The translations under genes were made by a program, and so were the position numbers. The notes beneath the pieces were generated by a model that worked only from the letters and a program-made list of their open reading frames with translations, did not search any database and was not told the DNA's origin. From Acidimangrovimonas sediminis (GTDB taxonomy: Bacteria > Pseudomonadota > Alphaproteobacteria > Rhodobacterales > Rhodobacteraceae), in assembly GCF_002871005.1 (NCBI RefSeq), contig NZ_PHSN01000012.1, positions 186,001 to 250,000 on the forward strand: a stretch of 64,000 bases of DNA. Direction: 5' to 3'. Of this stretch, positions 1 to 8,410 are shown one piece after another (the stretch's first letter is position 1; the number at the start of each line of letters is the position of its first letter).

Positions 1-153
1 GCCGACAAGCCCGACCACCTCGCCCCGGCCGATCGACAGGTTCAGCGCCTCGATCGCCGGATCGTCGCCGTGCTCGCTCCGCAGCGCGATCTGAAGGTTC
101 TCGATCCGCAGGACGTCTTCGGTCCTTTCCGTCATCTTTTCCGTGCCGCTCAT
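1..153 (-). CDS. Peptide-type ABC transporter ATP-binding protein, N-terminal part only
   Basis: The gene starts at 153 and runs off the left edge, so only the first 51 codons are visible. They read as the beginning of a DppD/OppD-type ATPase: a short polar leader, then the beta-strand LRIENLQIAL and the segment AIEALNLSIGRGEVVGLVG that leads into Walker A, which lies outside. The ATG overlaps the TGA of the upstream permease (ATGA), so it is translationally coupled and is the next gene of the importer operon. It should energise peptide uptake at the cytoplasmic face. Whether it is a single ATPase or a fused double one cannot be seen. Confidence 0.85.
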   Translation of the reverse strand, partial: MSGTEKMTERTEDVLRIENLQIALRSEHGDDPAIEALNLSIGRGEVVGLVG

Positions 154-992
154 CGCCGTGACCTCCCCTGGGGATCGAGAAGATCGCGCAGGCCGTCGCC
201 CAGCAGATTGAACCCGAGGACGGTGACGAAGATCGCGAGACCGGGAAAGACCGCGATCCACGGCGCGACGATCAGCTGCTCGCGCGCGCCGGCCAGCATC
301 GAGCCCCAGCTTGGTGCCGGCGGTACCACGCCGAGCCCGAGGAAGGACAGCGAGGCCTCGGCCATGATCGCCGACCCGACCCCCATGGTCGCCACCACGA
401 TCAGCGGGCCCGCGATGTTGGGCAGAAGCTCCCGCAGCATGATGTGGCCGGGGCCGTACCCCATGGTCCGCGCGGCCTGGATGAAGGGGCTCGACTTCAT
501 CGACAGCACCTGTGCGCGCGAGATCCGGCAGCTGTAGGCCCAGTCGGTCAGCCCGAGTGCCACGAGGAGGCTGGGGATCCCCGGCCCCATCACCGCCATC
601 AGCGCCAGGGCGAAGACGATGGTGGGCACCGCCAGCATGACGTTGGTCAGGCCCTGGACGAATTCGTCCCACCAGCCGCCGAAATAGCCCGCCGACAGCC
701 CCAGCGCGATGCCGATCGCGGCGTTCATCATCTCGACCAGCAGGCCCACGGTCAGCGCGATGCGCGCGCCGTAGACGATGCGCGAGAAGATGTCGCGCCC
801 CTGGTCGTCGGTGCCCAGCCAGAAGGCGGTGCTGGGGGGCTCGCCGGCATACATCAGGTTCGCGTCGTGGATCGGATCGTGCGGTGCGATCAGCGGCGCG
901 AAGACGGCGATGATGATCAGCAGGACGACGATCCCGCCCCCGACCGCCAGGTTGGGGCGGCGCAGTTGTCGAAGCATTGCCTGCCCCTTCAT
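150..992 (-). CDS. Peptide-type ABC transporter permease (DppC-like)
   Basis: This is a 280-residue inner-membrane permease of the DppC/OppC type. A cytoplasmic N-terminus is followed by a first membrane segment near residues 15-40, a periplasmic loop with LGTDDQGRDIFSRIVYG (the DppC-family HPLGTDxxGRD element), and a five-helix core ending with the EASLSFLGLGVVPPAPSWG signature. The chosen start (MKGQAMLRQL) overlaps the stop of the upstream permease by four bases (ATGA). An internal ATG five codons later is possible. It pairs with the 989-1921 permease to form the transmembrane pore. The substrate cannot be read from sequence; oligopeptides or small peptide-like molecules are the family norm. 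Confidence 0.93.
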   Translation of the reverse strand: MKGQAMLRQLRRPNLAVGGGIVVLLIIIAVFAPLIAPHDPIHDANLMYAGEPPSTAFWLGTDDQGRDIFSRIVYGARIALTVGLLVEMMNAAIGIALGLSAGYFGGWWDEFVQGLTNVMLAVPTIVFALALMAVMGPGIPSLLVALGLTDWAYSCRISRAQVLSMKSSPFIQAARTMGYGPGHIMLRELLPNIAGPLIVVATMGVGSAIMAEASLSFLGLGVVPPAPSWGSMLAGAREQLIVAPWIAVFPGLAIFVTVLGFNLLGDGLRDLLDPQGRSRR

Positions 993-1921
993 TTGTAACG
1001 GATGCGCGGGTCGATGATCAGGTAGGCGATATCGACCAGCGTGTTGACGGCGAGGAAGAACAGCACGATCACCAGGATGCAGCCCTGCACCACCGGGATG
1101 TCGCGCAATCCGACCGACTGGATCAGGAGGGAGCCGACCCCGGGCCAGGCAAAGAGGCTTTCGATCACGACCGATCCGCCCAGCATGGCCCCGAACTGCA
1201 GCCCGATCATCGTCAGGATCAGGACAAAGGCGTTCCGGGCCAGGTGCTTGCGCACCAGCCGCCCCTCGGACATCCCCTTGGAGCGCGCGGTGCGGATGAA
1301 ATCGGCGTTGCGGGTTTCCAGCACCGCCGCCCGCGTCGTCCGCGCCAGCAGCGCCATCGGCGCGATGCCCAGCGTCAGCGCGGGCATCACCAGGTGGGCA
1401 AGGTCGCCGCCGCCGTAGCCGAAGGTGGGCAGCAGCCCGAGCTGAAGCGAGAAGACGTACATCGCCAGCAGGCCGAACCAGAACGCCGGCACCGAAAGCC
1501 CCGAGACGGCAAACACCATCGCCACGCCATCGACCCATCGCCCCTGACGCGACGCCGCGAGATAGCCGAGCGGCAGCCCGGTGACGATCGCGAAGCTGAT
1601 CGCGGCGAGGGCGAGCCTGACCGAGGCGAAGATCCGCCCCGAGAGCATCTCGGTCACCGGCTGTTGTGTCGAGAAGGAGACGCCGAGATTGCCGTGCAGC
1701 AGGTCGACGAAATAATGCCACAGCCTGAGCGGCGTCGGATCATTGAGATGCAGCGAGGCCGCGATCCGCGCCGCGACGGCGGGATCGACGCCGCGTTTCT
1801 CGGCCATGAGCGACGAGACGTAATTGCCGGGGATCACGCTGAACAGCAGGAAGACCAGCGTCAACACCACCGCAACCGTAATCAACGCCTGCGCCAGACG
1901 CCTGAGGATCACCAACGCCAT
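989..1921 (-). CDS. Peptide-type ABC transporter permease (DppB-like)
   Basis: This 310-residue permease is of the DppB/OppB type. An N-terminal membrane helix (about residues 9-30) is followed by the characteristic periplasmic domain and then a five-helix core with TRAAVLETRNADFIRTARSKG, the cytoplasmic coupling (EAA) loop that contacts the ATPase. The C-terminus DIAYLIIDPRIRYK is typical of the family. An AAAGGAA Shine-Dalgarno lies seven bases before the ATG. It is the second gene after the binding protein, separated from it by a strong hairpin, and its stop overlaps the next permease start. Length is normal for the family. Confidence 0.93.
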   Translation of the reverse strand: MALVILRRLAQALITVAVVLTLVFLLFSVIPGNYVSSLMAEKRGVDPAVAARIAASLHLNDPTPLRLWHYFVDLLHGNLGVSFSTQQPVTEMLSGRIFASVRLALAAISFAIVTGLPLGYLAASRQGRWVDGVAMVFAVSGLSVPAFWFGLLAMYVFSLQLGLLPTFGYGGGDLAHLVMPALTLGIAPMALLARTTRAAVLETRNADFIRTARSKGMSEGRLVRKHLARNAFVLILTMIGLQFGAMLGGSVVIESLFAWPGVGSLLIQSVGLRDIPVVQGCILVIVLFFLAVNTLVDIAYLIIDPRIRYK

Positions 1922-1938
1922 CCGGAATTCCTTTCTGT

Positions 1939-1972
1939 GGCGGCGGCGATGGAGGGGCCCATCGCCGCCGCC
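1939..1972 (-). terminator. Intercistronic hairpin after binding-protein gene
   Basis: A perfect 14-bp stem (left arm 1939-1952, right arm 1959-1972) with a six-base loop fills most of the 58-bp spacer between the binding-protein stop and the permease start. No T-run follows in the direction of transcription. It is therefore more likely a 3'-end stabiliser or attenuator that raises binding-protein yield over the membrane genes than a full terminator. That role is inferred from other importer operons such as malE-malF. Confidence 0.6.
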
Positions 1973-1979
1973 CTTTCAC

Positions 1980-3650
1980 CTAGCTGCGGCCCGGGGCGTC
2001 CTTGCCCAGCCACATGTCGTCGACCTCGAGGATCGCGGCCTCGGTGACGTTGCCGCCGACGTTGTGGATCCAGGGTTGGGTCGCGACCACCGCCTTGTTG
2101 GTGTTGAAGAACCACACCGGCGCCTTGTCGAAGATGTAGCCGTCGGCCTGCATCGTCAGCTTGCGCCGCTTGTCGGGATCGACCTCGCCGGCCGCGTCGT
2201 CAAGCATCTTGTCATAGGCCGGATCCGAGAAGCCGGTGGTGTTGCCGCCCGCGCGGGTGACGCGGCTGTCGAAGTCGCGCAGCGCGGCGATCGGGTCGGG
2301 GCCGGTGCCCGAGGAATAGAGCCAGGCCTGCGCGGTGCCCGAATGCAGGGCGTCGCTCAGCACGCTCGATTCCACGACCTTGAGCGTGACCTTGAGGCCG
2401 ATCGCGGCAAGATAGGGCGTGATCGCCTGCGCCACCCCGGTGCCGTTGGTGCCGTTGGTCGCCCAGATCGTGACCTCGGCCCCGTCGGGATAGGCCGATG
2501 CCTTCATCAGCTCCTTCGCCTTGTCGACGTCGAACGGGTAGGGCTTGCGCGTCTCGTCGAAGGCGATGGAGGAGGAGGGTAGCCAGCTGACCGCCTTGAA
2601 GGCCTTGCCCTTGATCAGCTTGTCGATGATCAGGTCGCGGTCGATCGCGTAGTTGATCGCCTGGCGCACCTTCTCGTCGTCGAAGGGCTTCATCTTGAGG
2701 TTCATGCCCATGTGCCGGGTGAAGAGCTCATGCACCTCGACCAGGCCCTTCGAGAGCTTGGCGTCGTTCTTGTAGAGCGCATAGGCCGAGGCCGAGAGCA
2801 CCGTCGCGTCCAGCTCGCCGGAGCGGAAGGCCATGTCGAGGGCGCTGTAATCGCCGGTGATGACGAAATGCACGCCGTCGGCATAGGGCTTACCCGGCTT
2901 GTAGTACTTGTCGAACTTCTTGCCCGAGATGCTCGACCCCGCGACATGCTGCGAGAACGAGAACGGCCCGCAGCCGACCGGGTGGGTCAGGAAATCGGGC
3001 TTCGCCACTTCTTCCTTCGGCAGGATCGAGGTCACGCCGTCGAAGAACAGCAGGCCCGGATCGGTGTAGTTCTTCATCTTGATCTGGAACGACAGGTCGT
3101 CGATCTTCTTCAGCCCCGAGATCGTCTTGGCCTTGCCCTTGGCGTAGTCGTCGGCCCCCTCGATGTTCGCGACCAGGGCGGCGCCGGGGAAGCCCTTGTC
3201 CGGGTCCATCACGCGGGTGAAGGACCAGATCACGTCATCCGCCACGACCTGCCGGCCGTTGTGGAAATAGGCGTTGTCATGAAGCTTGTAGGTATGGGTC
3301 ATGCCGTCGGCCTCGGCCGTGACCGATGCGGCGAGATCCGGGGCGGGGGCGTTCTTCGACGTGTCCCAGCTGTAGAGCGAGCGGTGGAACGCCTTCGACA
3401 CCACCATGTCCTGCGACCGCCAGGTGGCGTGCGGGTCGAGCGATTTCAGCGCCGAGCCGTAGGGTGCCGCGAGGTGCATGGTACCGCCGGGCATCGGCGC
3501 CGCCTCGGCGGCCCGCGCCGGGGTGGGCAGGAGGGCCGAGAGCGCGGTGCCGTTGGTCAGCGCCGCGGCGGCGCCAAGCGCGCCCGCCCCCGAGAAGAAG
3601 CTCCGCCGGGTGATCCCGTGCCGGCGATGGTGATCCTGGGTCCGTTTCAT
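1980..3650 (-). CDS. Peptide-type ABC transporter substrate-binding protein (SBP_bac_5), Tat-exported
   Basis: This 556-residue periplasmic binding protein belongs to the DppA/OppA (SBP_bac_5) family. The N-terminus carries a Tat signal: TRRSFF at residues 14-19, then an alanine-rich hydrophobic stretch and a PARA-type cleavage region near residues 45-50. The mature part begins with the family element LKSLDPHATWRSQDMVVSKA and includes the loop QAINYAIDRDLIIDKLIKGKA. It captures substrate and delivers it to the two downstream permeases. It lies 73 bp after the serine hydrolase stop on the same strand, so the two may share a transcript. Substrate specificity is unknown; a peptide or peptide-like compound is an inference from the family. 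Confidence 0.93.
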   Translation of the reverse strand: MKRTQDHHRRHGITRRSFFSGAGALGAAAALTNGTALSALLPTPARAAEAAPMPGGTMHLAAPYGSALKSLDPHATWRSQDMVVSKAFHRSLYSWDTSKNAPAPDLAASVTAEADGMTHTYKLHDNAYFHNGRQVVADDVIWSFTRVMDPDKGFPGAALVANIEGADDYAKGKAKTISGLKKIDDLSFQIKMKNYTDPGLLFFDGVTSILPKEEVAKPDFLTHPVGCGPFSFSQHVAGSSISGKKFDKYYKPGKPYADGVHFVITGDYSALDMAFRSGELDATVLSASAYALYKNDAKLSKGLVEVHELFTRHMGMNLKMKPFDDEKVRQAINYAIDRDLIIDKLIKGKAFKAVSWLPSSSIAFDETRKPYPFDVDKAKELMKASAYPDGAEVTIWATNGTNGTGVAQAITPYLAAIGLKVTLKVVESSVLSDALHSGTAQAWLYSSGTGPDPIAALRDFDSRVTRAGGNTTGFSDPAYDKMLDDAAGEVDPDKRRKLTMQADGYIFDKAPVWFFNTNKAVVATQPWIHNVGGNVTEAAILEVDDMWLGKDAPGRS

Positions 3651-3723
3651 GATGTCTATCCCTGTTGCCTGTGTCCTTGTTTCCGGTCGTCTTCCGCCTC
3701 CCGGCGGTCGGCTTGCAGTTCCG

Positions 3724-4623
3724 TCATGCCATCAGCGCGTCATGGCAGAGGCGCCCCACCTCGGGCAGGAAGGTGGTGTCCTCGGCGCTCCATCCGCTGT
3801 CGGTCATCACCGACAGCAGCATCGCCCGCCCCTCCGCCTCGGCGTAAAGAAGATCGTGGCGGGTCCAGCTGGTGTGCCCGGCCTTCGACCAGATCCGCAC
3901 GCCCTCGGGCATCCCCTCGCCGAGAAAGCCGCGCACCTGATCGCCCTCGGCGGGGCGGCCGGTTTCGGCGAAGGTCGCGCGCTGCGCCGTGCGGTCGAGG
4001 AGGGTCATCATGTATGGCGCCCCGGTCGCCGCCCCGCGCACGATGTCATGCAGAAGGGCGGCCCCGGCGCGCGCGGTCAGGCGGTTCGGGCCCTGCGTCG
4101 CGCGGATCTGCCGGGCGCGGCCGTAGGGGCTGTCTTCATAGGTGGCGTGCAGGACCGCGATCCCGGCCAAGTCGGGGTCGTTGCGGCGGTCGAACCAGCC
4201 CTGCACGGCCGCGCGCGCTTCACCGAAGGCCGCCAGCGCCTCGGGGTCGTCGAGCCAGGGCCCGTCGAAGGCGCCGCTCAGCCGCCCGACCAGATAGGCC
4301 GTCGCCTCGTTCGAGGAGAGTTCGATCATCGCGCGGGCGGCGCGGCGGTCCTCGTCGTTCAGCGTGATCGAGCCGTCGCCGTCGCGCGCGGCAAGCTGGT
4401 AGAGGTGAAACAGCTTCACGACGCTGGCGGGATAGATCGGCGCATCCGGTCGGTGGCTGATGCAGCGGTCCAGGGCGAAGCGGCCCGGGTCGTGCAGGCG
4501 CGGGGCCGCCGCATAGGCGCGCAGGACGAAACCGATGTCGCCGGGCCCCAGGCGCCCGCCGCTCCGCGCCTGCGCGAGGTCGAGGATTGCGGCGGCGATG
4601 TCTGTCGGCTGCCTGGCGGTCAC
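3724..4623 (-). CDS. Beta-lactamase-fold serine hydrolase (class A-like, Beta-lactamase2 type)
   Basis: This 299-residue protein has the three active-site motifs of penicillin-recognising serine hydrolases: SVVK (SxxK, about residues 67-70), SSN (SxN, 103-105) and KAGH near residue 258 in place of KTG. I start it at the GTG at 4623 because AGGAAGG sits seven bases upstream; an in-frame ATG at 4776 would add 51 unconserved residues that reach into the divergent promoter. No signal peptide is visible from that start, so the enzyme may be cytoplasmic. It lies directly upstream of, and in line with, the peptide-type importer and is divergent from a LysR gene. That context suggests it processes an imported amide or peptide rather than giving antibiotic resistance. 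A true beta-lactamase would normally be exported. Confidence 0.75.
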   Translation of the reverse strand: MTARQPTDIAAAILDLAQARSGGRLGPGDIGFVLRAYAAAPRLHDPGRFALDRCISHRPDAPIYPASVVKLFHLYQLAARDGDGSITLNDEDRRAARAMIELSSNEATAYLVGRLSGAFDGPWLDDPEALAAFGEARAAVQGWFDRRNDPDLAGIAVLHATYEDSPYGRARQIRATQGPNRLTARAGAALLHDIVRGAATGAPYMMTLLDRTAQRATFAETGRPAEGDQVRGFLGEGMPEGVRIWSKAGHTSWTRHDLLYAEAEGRAMLLSVMTDSGWSAEDTTFLPEVGRLCHDALMA

Positions 4624-4816
4624 GCGTCTGCCTTCCTGGGATGTCGCGGGCGAATATCGTGGCGGAATATCAGGCGGGCTGTCCCGGCCCGCGCGGATTT
4701 TCCCCAGTAAATCGCCGCGCCGCAGCACCAGATATAGAAAAAGCGCTGCAACTTCATGCGCTGCGGATATAAGCATCGCAGCCGGGGGCCGGGTTTTCGG
4801 GGCAGCGGGGTGAAGG

Positions 4817-5749
4817 ATGGCCTATCAGCACATTACCGAGCTCAACCTGCGGCAGGTCGAGATCTTTCGCGCGGTGATGAAGTTCGGCACGGTGACCGCG
4901 GCGGCGGCGGCCCTGGGGTCGTCGCAGCCGACCATCTCGCGCGAGCTGCACCGGCTGGAGGATGTCGTGGGCTTCGCCCTGTTCGAGCGGCGGCGCCAGC
5001 GGTTGCAGCCCACGGCGCGGGCGCAGAAGCTCTATCACGAGGTGCAGAGCGCGTTCATCGGGCTCGAGCGCATCAATACCTGCGTCAACTCGCTGCGCGA
5101 GATCCAGGACGAGGTGCTCTATGTCTCGACCCTGCCGGCCTTTGCCCACAGCATCCTGCCCGAGGCGATCGCGCGGCTGAGCCGGACCAACCCGGGGGTT
5201 TCGGTGCATGTGGACACCACCGACCCGCGCGACCAGTCGCCGATCTCGGGTTTCAATTTCGATATCGGGCTGACCGAGGCGGGGATCTTCGTGCCGGGCA
5301 CCGAGACGATCGCTCTCGGGGTGTTCGAACAGGTGGCGGTGCTGGCCGAGGACGACGCCCTTGCCGCGCCCGAGGTCCTGACGCCCGAGGATCTGGCGGG
5401 GGTGCGGTTCATCTCGCTCGGGAAATACGATCCCTACCGTCTGCTGATCGACCGCGCCTTCGACGCGGCCAAGGTGCAGCGGCGGATGCTGATCAGCTCG
5501 CAATCCTCGCATGCCGCGTGCGAGATGGTGCGGCGCGGTCTGGGCGTGACCATCGTGAACCCGCTGACGGCCCTGAGCTTTCGCGGGCGGGGTGTCGTGC
5601 TGCGCCGCTTTCGCCCGGCGCTGCCCTTTCCCGTCTCGGCGCTGTGCCCGGTCAACCGGCCGTTCGTGGCGGCGGGAGAAAGCCTTGTCCGCCATCTGCG
5701 CACCGTCTGCCTGGAGGCCCGGCAGCAGATCGACGAACTGCTGGGCTGA
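4817..5749 (+). CDS. LysR-family transcriptional regulator
   Basis: This 310-residue LysR regulator has its winged helix-turn-helix at residues 9-68 (NLRQVEIFRAVMKFGTVTAA...SQPTISRELHRLED) and a two-lobed effector domain after about residue 95. It is divergent from the serine hydrolase/importer operon with a 193-bp gap, which is the usual LysR arrangement, so it probably controls that operon and itself. The ligand is unknown. The Shine-Dalgarno-like GTGAAGG abuts the ATG, closer than usual; no better start is visible. Confidence 0.9.
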   Translation: MAYQHITELNLRQVEIFRAVMKFGTVTAAAAALGSSQPTISRELHRLEDVVGFALFERRRQRLQPTARAQKLYHEVQSAFIGLERINTCVNSLREIQDEVLYVSTLPAFAHSILPEAIARLSRTNPGVSVHVDTTDPRDQSPISGFNFDIGLTEAGIFVPGTETIALGVFEQVAVLAEDDALAAPEVLTPEDLAGVRFISLGKYDPYRLLIDRAFDAAKVQRRMLISSQSSHAACEMVRRGLGVTIVNPLTALSFRGRGVVLRRFRPALPFPVSALCPVNRPFVAAGESLVRHLRTVCLEARQQIDELLG

Positions 5750-5896
5750 CCGGCACGTCGCCCGGTCCTGATTCGTGGGCCAGACTTTGCCAATCGCGAT
5801 AAGGGCCGGAAATGCCGGGCAAAGAAATGTGCGGTCATCCGGGCCCGGGGCGGTAGGATAGGGGTCGCATCTGCTCCTTCCCGTCCAGGAGGCCTC

Positions 5897-6160
5897 ATGC
5901 CGAACTTCATCGCTGCCGTCATCGACATCACGAGTGCAACGCTGAATCTCGACGCGTCCAAGGTGACGCCGTCCTCGCGCTTTGCCGAGGATCTAGGCGC
6001 CGACAGCCTCGACTGCGTCGAACTCATGGTCGCGTTCGAGGAAGCCTACGCCCTCGAGATCCCGGAGGAGACCCTCGCCTCGCTGACCACGGTCGCAGCC
6101 GTTGCCGATCATCTGCGCAATCGGGATACGTCACGGATGGACGCGCTGGCAGACGCGTGA
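5897..6160 (+). CDS. Acyl carrier protein, stand-alone
   Basis: This 87-residue acyl carrier protein has the phosphopantetheine attachment site at Ser37 in DLGADSLDCVELMVAFEEAY, followed by the acidic helix typical of AcpP. Length and charge are those of a type II carrier. A strong AGGAGG lies five bases before the ATG. It is monocistronic, with no fab, polyketide or acyl-transfer genes beside it, so it is probably a second, specialised carrier rather than the housekeeping AcpP, which normally sits with fabD/fabG/fabF. It would be activated by a holo-ACP synthase elsewhere. Confidence 0.9.
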   Translation: MPNFIAAVIDITSATLNLDASKVTPSSRFAEDLGADSLDCVELMVAFEEAYALEIPEETLASLTTVAAVADHLRNRDTSRMDALADA

Positions 6161-6208
6161 CCTGTCCGCACGTGCCCGGAATGCGGGGAAACCGTCGCCG
6201 GAGGTTCT

Positions 6209-6248
6209 GCGGCGCAGGGTACGTCCGGCCCTGACGATCCTGCGCCGC
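6209..6248. terminator. Inverted repeat between convergent genes
   Basis: Ten-base arms (6209-6218 and 6239-6248) pair perfectly around a 20-base loop in the 111-bp gap between the acyl carrier protein gene and the convergent aldolase-type gene. It could act as a bidirectional terminator, but no T-run is present. Confidence 0.4.
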
Positions 6249-6271
6249 GGCAAGGGGTGCAGGGCCGCCCC

Positions 6272-7378
6272 TTACGCCATCGCGCCGCGCGCGGCGATCG
6301 GCCAGACGCTTTCCACCCGGCCCTTGCGCAGGCCGACGTACCAGTCGTAGCGGTCCACCGTGGGGTCGCAATGCCCCGGTACGAGGCGCAGTTTCTCGCC
6401 GAGGAGCGGAGGGCTTTCCGCCTCCCGGCAGTCCAGCATGCCGTGTTCGTCCGACGGCCCGTGATAGACCAGCCCCGGGCGATCCGCGACCATCGGCAGG
6501 CCGCTGTCGACGGCAATCCCCTTGTGGCCGCAATCGACCACGGCCAGCCCGTCGCGGGCGCTCATGACCCCGGTCAGGACGTAGAGCGACTGGCGGAAGT
6601 CGGGGGCCGGGGTGTTGCGGCCGTAATCCGCGTCCATGAAGATGTAGGATCCGGCCTGGATCTCGGTATAGACGCCGCTCGCGCCCTCCAGCTCGAACGT
6701 GCCGGTGCCTGCGCCGCCGACGATCCCCGCCTCGAGGCCGGCCGCGCGCAGGCCGTCGAGCGTTTCGACCACCGCGGCGACGGCGCCGTCGACCGAGGCC
6801 CGGCGTTCGGCGGGCGTGCGCTGATGCTGGGCCGCGCCGTGGTAGGCCTGAAGCCCGCCGAAGCGCAGATGCCGGCTGGCGGCGATCCGGCGCGCCAGAT
6901 CGACCGAGGGGCCGCCGGCGGGCAGGCCGCAGCGCCCCGCGCCCACGTCGACCTCGACCAGCACCGAAAGCCGGGTGCCCGCCGCCTCGGCCGCCTGTTC
7001 CAGCAGCGGCAGCGCGGCGGGCGTGTCGGCGCAGACGGCGACCCTGCTCATCCGTGCCAGCGCCGCGAGACGGGCAAGCTTGGCCGGTGAGACCACCTCG
7101 TTCGACACGAGGATATCGCCGACACCGCCCCAGGCCAGCACCTCGGCCTCGGCCACCTTCTGCACGCATTGGCCGACGGCGCCCCGGGCGATCTGCCAAT
7201 GGGCGATGACCGGCGACTTGTGGGTCTTGGCATGGGCCCGAAGCCGCACCCCGGCCTTGGCGCAATAGGCCGCCATCCGGTCGAGGTTGTGTTCCAGCGC
7301 GTCGAGGTCGACGATCAGCGCCGGGGTGTCGACCTCGTCCTCGGACATGCCGGGCGTTGCGGGGGGGCGTTGCAGCAT
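6272..7378 (-). CDS. D-threonine / 3-hydroxyaspartate aldolase-type PLP enzyme (DSD1 family)
   Basis: This 368-residue fold-type III PLP enzyme is of the D-threonine aldolase / D-3-hydroxyaspartate aldolase family. The N-terminal TIM barrel starts VDTPALIVDLDALEHNLDRM. RAHAKTHKSP (about residues 47-56) holds the PLP lysine. The C-terminal GHCDPTVDRYDWYVG contains the metal-binding His/Asp pair of the family. The start at 7378 has AGGAAAGG upstream; a longer open frame exists but reads into the promoter. The reaction would be retro-aldol cleavage of a beta-hydroxy-D-amino acid to glycine and an aldehyde or glyoxylate, or the reverse. Its neighbours are an IclR regulator and malate synthase G, so a glyoxylate-linked role such as that of BhcC in the beta-hydroxyaspartate cycle is plausible. 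The other bhc genes (A, B, D) are absent here. Confidence 0.82.
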   Translation of the reverse strand: MLQRPPATPGMSEDEVDTPALIVDLDALEHNLDRMAAYCAKAGVRLRAHAKTHKSPVIAHWQIARGAVGQCVQKVAEAEVLAWGGVGDILVSNEVVSPAKLARLAALARMSRVAVCADTPAALPLLEQAAEAAGTRLSVLVEVDVGAGRCGLPAGGPSVDLARRIAASRHLRFGGLQAYHGAAQHQRTPAERRASVDGAVAAVVETLDGLRAAGLEAGIVGGAGTGTFELEGASGVYTEIQAGSYIFMDADYGRNTPAPDFRQSLYVLTGVMSARDGLAVVDCGHKGIAVDSGLPMVADRPGLVYHGPSDEHGMLDCREAESPPLLGEKLRLVPGHCDPTVDRYDWYVGLRKGRVESVWPIAARGAMA

Positions 7379-7593
7379 CGTCTTGCCTTTCCTCGGGTGC
7401 GGCCCGGGATCGGGGCGCCCAACCCGGCCAGTGTCATCCTTGCGGTGCGCCGATCCCGCCGCGTGCCGGATCCGGCGAAGCATCGGCGGGCGTGGCGGAC
7501 GCGTCCGCAGGATCCGCATCGCACGTGGCGTGGCGGGGGAAAAGACCCCGGCGCCCGTGCCCCGTCGCAGGCGGCACGTGGCGGGGCGGGAGT

Positions 7594-7607
7594 TTCCCCG
7601 CGGGGAA
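7594..7607. promoter_or_regulatory. Perfect 14-bp palindrome, candidate IclR operator
   Basis: TTCCCCGCGGGGAA is a perfect palindrome with no spacer, six bases past the IclR stop and upstream of the aldolase-type gene. Its TTTCC/GGAA half-sites resemble those in the IclR-glcB divergent promoter, so it may be a second operator. That is inference. Confidence 0.35.
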
Positions 7608-7612
7608 GCCCG

Positions 7613-8392
7613 TCATCCCGGCGCGCGGCCGTGGATACGCTCGGTCAGCGCGGCGGCGGCCTCGACCACCTTCGTCGCGGTGCGTGCGATGCGGTCCTGG
7701 GTCAGGCGCATCGCCATGGCCGAGACCGAGATCGCGCAGACCGCCTCGCCCTCCGGTCCCCAGACCGGGGCCGCGATGCAGCGCAGGCCGCGCTCGTGCT
7801 CCTCGTTGTCGATCGCGAAACGGCGGGTCCGGATCTCGGCGATCTGGTCCATCAGCGCGGGCAGGCCGCAAAGCGAGCGGGGCGTCATCGTGGGAAAGCC
7901 GTGGCGGGTGCAGAATTCGGCGATCTGATCGTCGGGCCAGGTGGCGAGAAGCGCCTTGCCCATGGCCGAGCAGGTCGCCGGAACCCGCCCGCCGGGGGGC
8001 GAGATCGCGCGGATGATCTCGCGGCTTTCGACCTGGCTCAGCGTCACCAGCTGGCCGTCCTCGAGATGGCCGAGGTTCGCCGTCTCGCGGGTCTCGTCGC
8101 GCAGCCTGCGCAGGTAGGTCAGCGCCGGGCCGAGATAGCCGCGCTTCTGGAAGTAGCTCGCGCCCACCGCGAAGGCCTCGCGTCCGACGTGCCATTCCGC
8201 GCTAGCCCGTTCGAAATGGGCAAAGCCGGATTGCTCGAGGGTGGTCAGCAGGCGGTGGGTCGTCGACACCGCGAGGCCCGCGCGCGCGGCAAGGTCCGAC
8301 ACCCGCTGCCCCTCGGCGCCGGCGCCCAGCAGTTTCAGAAGCTCCAGCGCGCGCGACACCGCCTGGACGCCCTCTGCCTTGGGTCTCGTCAT
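7613..8392 (-). CDS. IclR-family transcriptional regulator of the glyoxylate cluster
   Basis: This 259-residue IclR regulator has an N-terminal winged helix (GVQAVSRALELLKLL...RVSDLAARAGLAVSTTHRLL) and a C-terminal GAF-like effector domain with GVxATCSAMGKALLA- and CAISVSA-type motifs. I start at 8392, where AGGGAAGG precedes the ATG; nine codons further upstream there is an in-frame ATG without a ribosome site. It is divergent from malate synthase G (112 bp) and precedes the aldolase-type gene on its own strand, so it likely controls both. In enterobacteria IclR controls the glyoxylate shunt, and in Paracoccus BhcR (also IclR family) responds to glyoxylate. A glyoxylate ligand is therefore plausible here. 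Confidence 0.9.
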   Translation of the reverse strand: MTRPKAEGVQAVSRALELLKLLGAGAEGQRVSDLAARAGLAVSTTHRLLTTLEQSGFAHFERASAEWHVGREAFAVGASYFQKRGYLGPALTYLRRLRDETRETANLGHLEDGQLVTLSQVESREIIRAISPPGGRVPATCSAMGKALLATWPDDQIAEFCTRHGFPTMTPRSLCGLPALMDQIAEIRTRRFAIDNEEHERGLRCIAAPVWGPEGEAVCAISVSAMAMRLTQDRIARTATKVVEAAAALTERIHGRAPG

Positions 8393-8410
8393 CGCGCGGC
8401 CCTTCCCTGC

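Noticed and set aside
3724-4776. Antibiotic-resistance beta-lactamase starting at 4776
   Set aside because: The 4623 GTG has the good ribosome site, the longer N-terminus runs into the divergent promoter, no signal peptide is evident from the chosen start, and the KTG motif is KAG.
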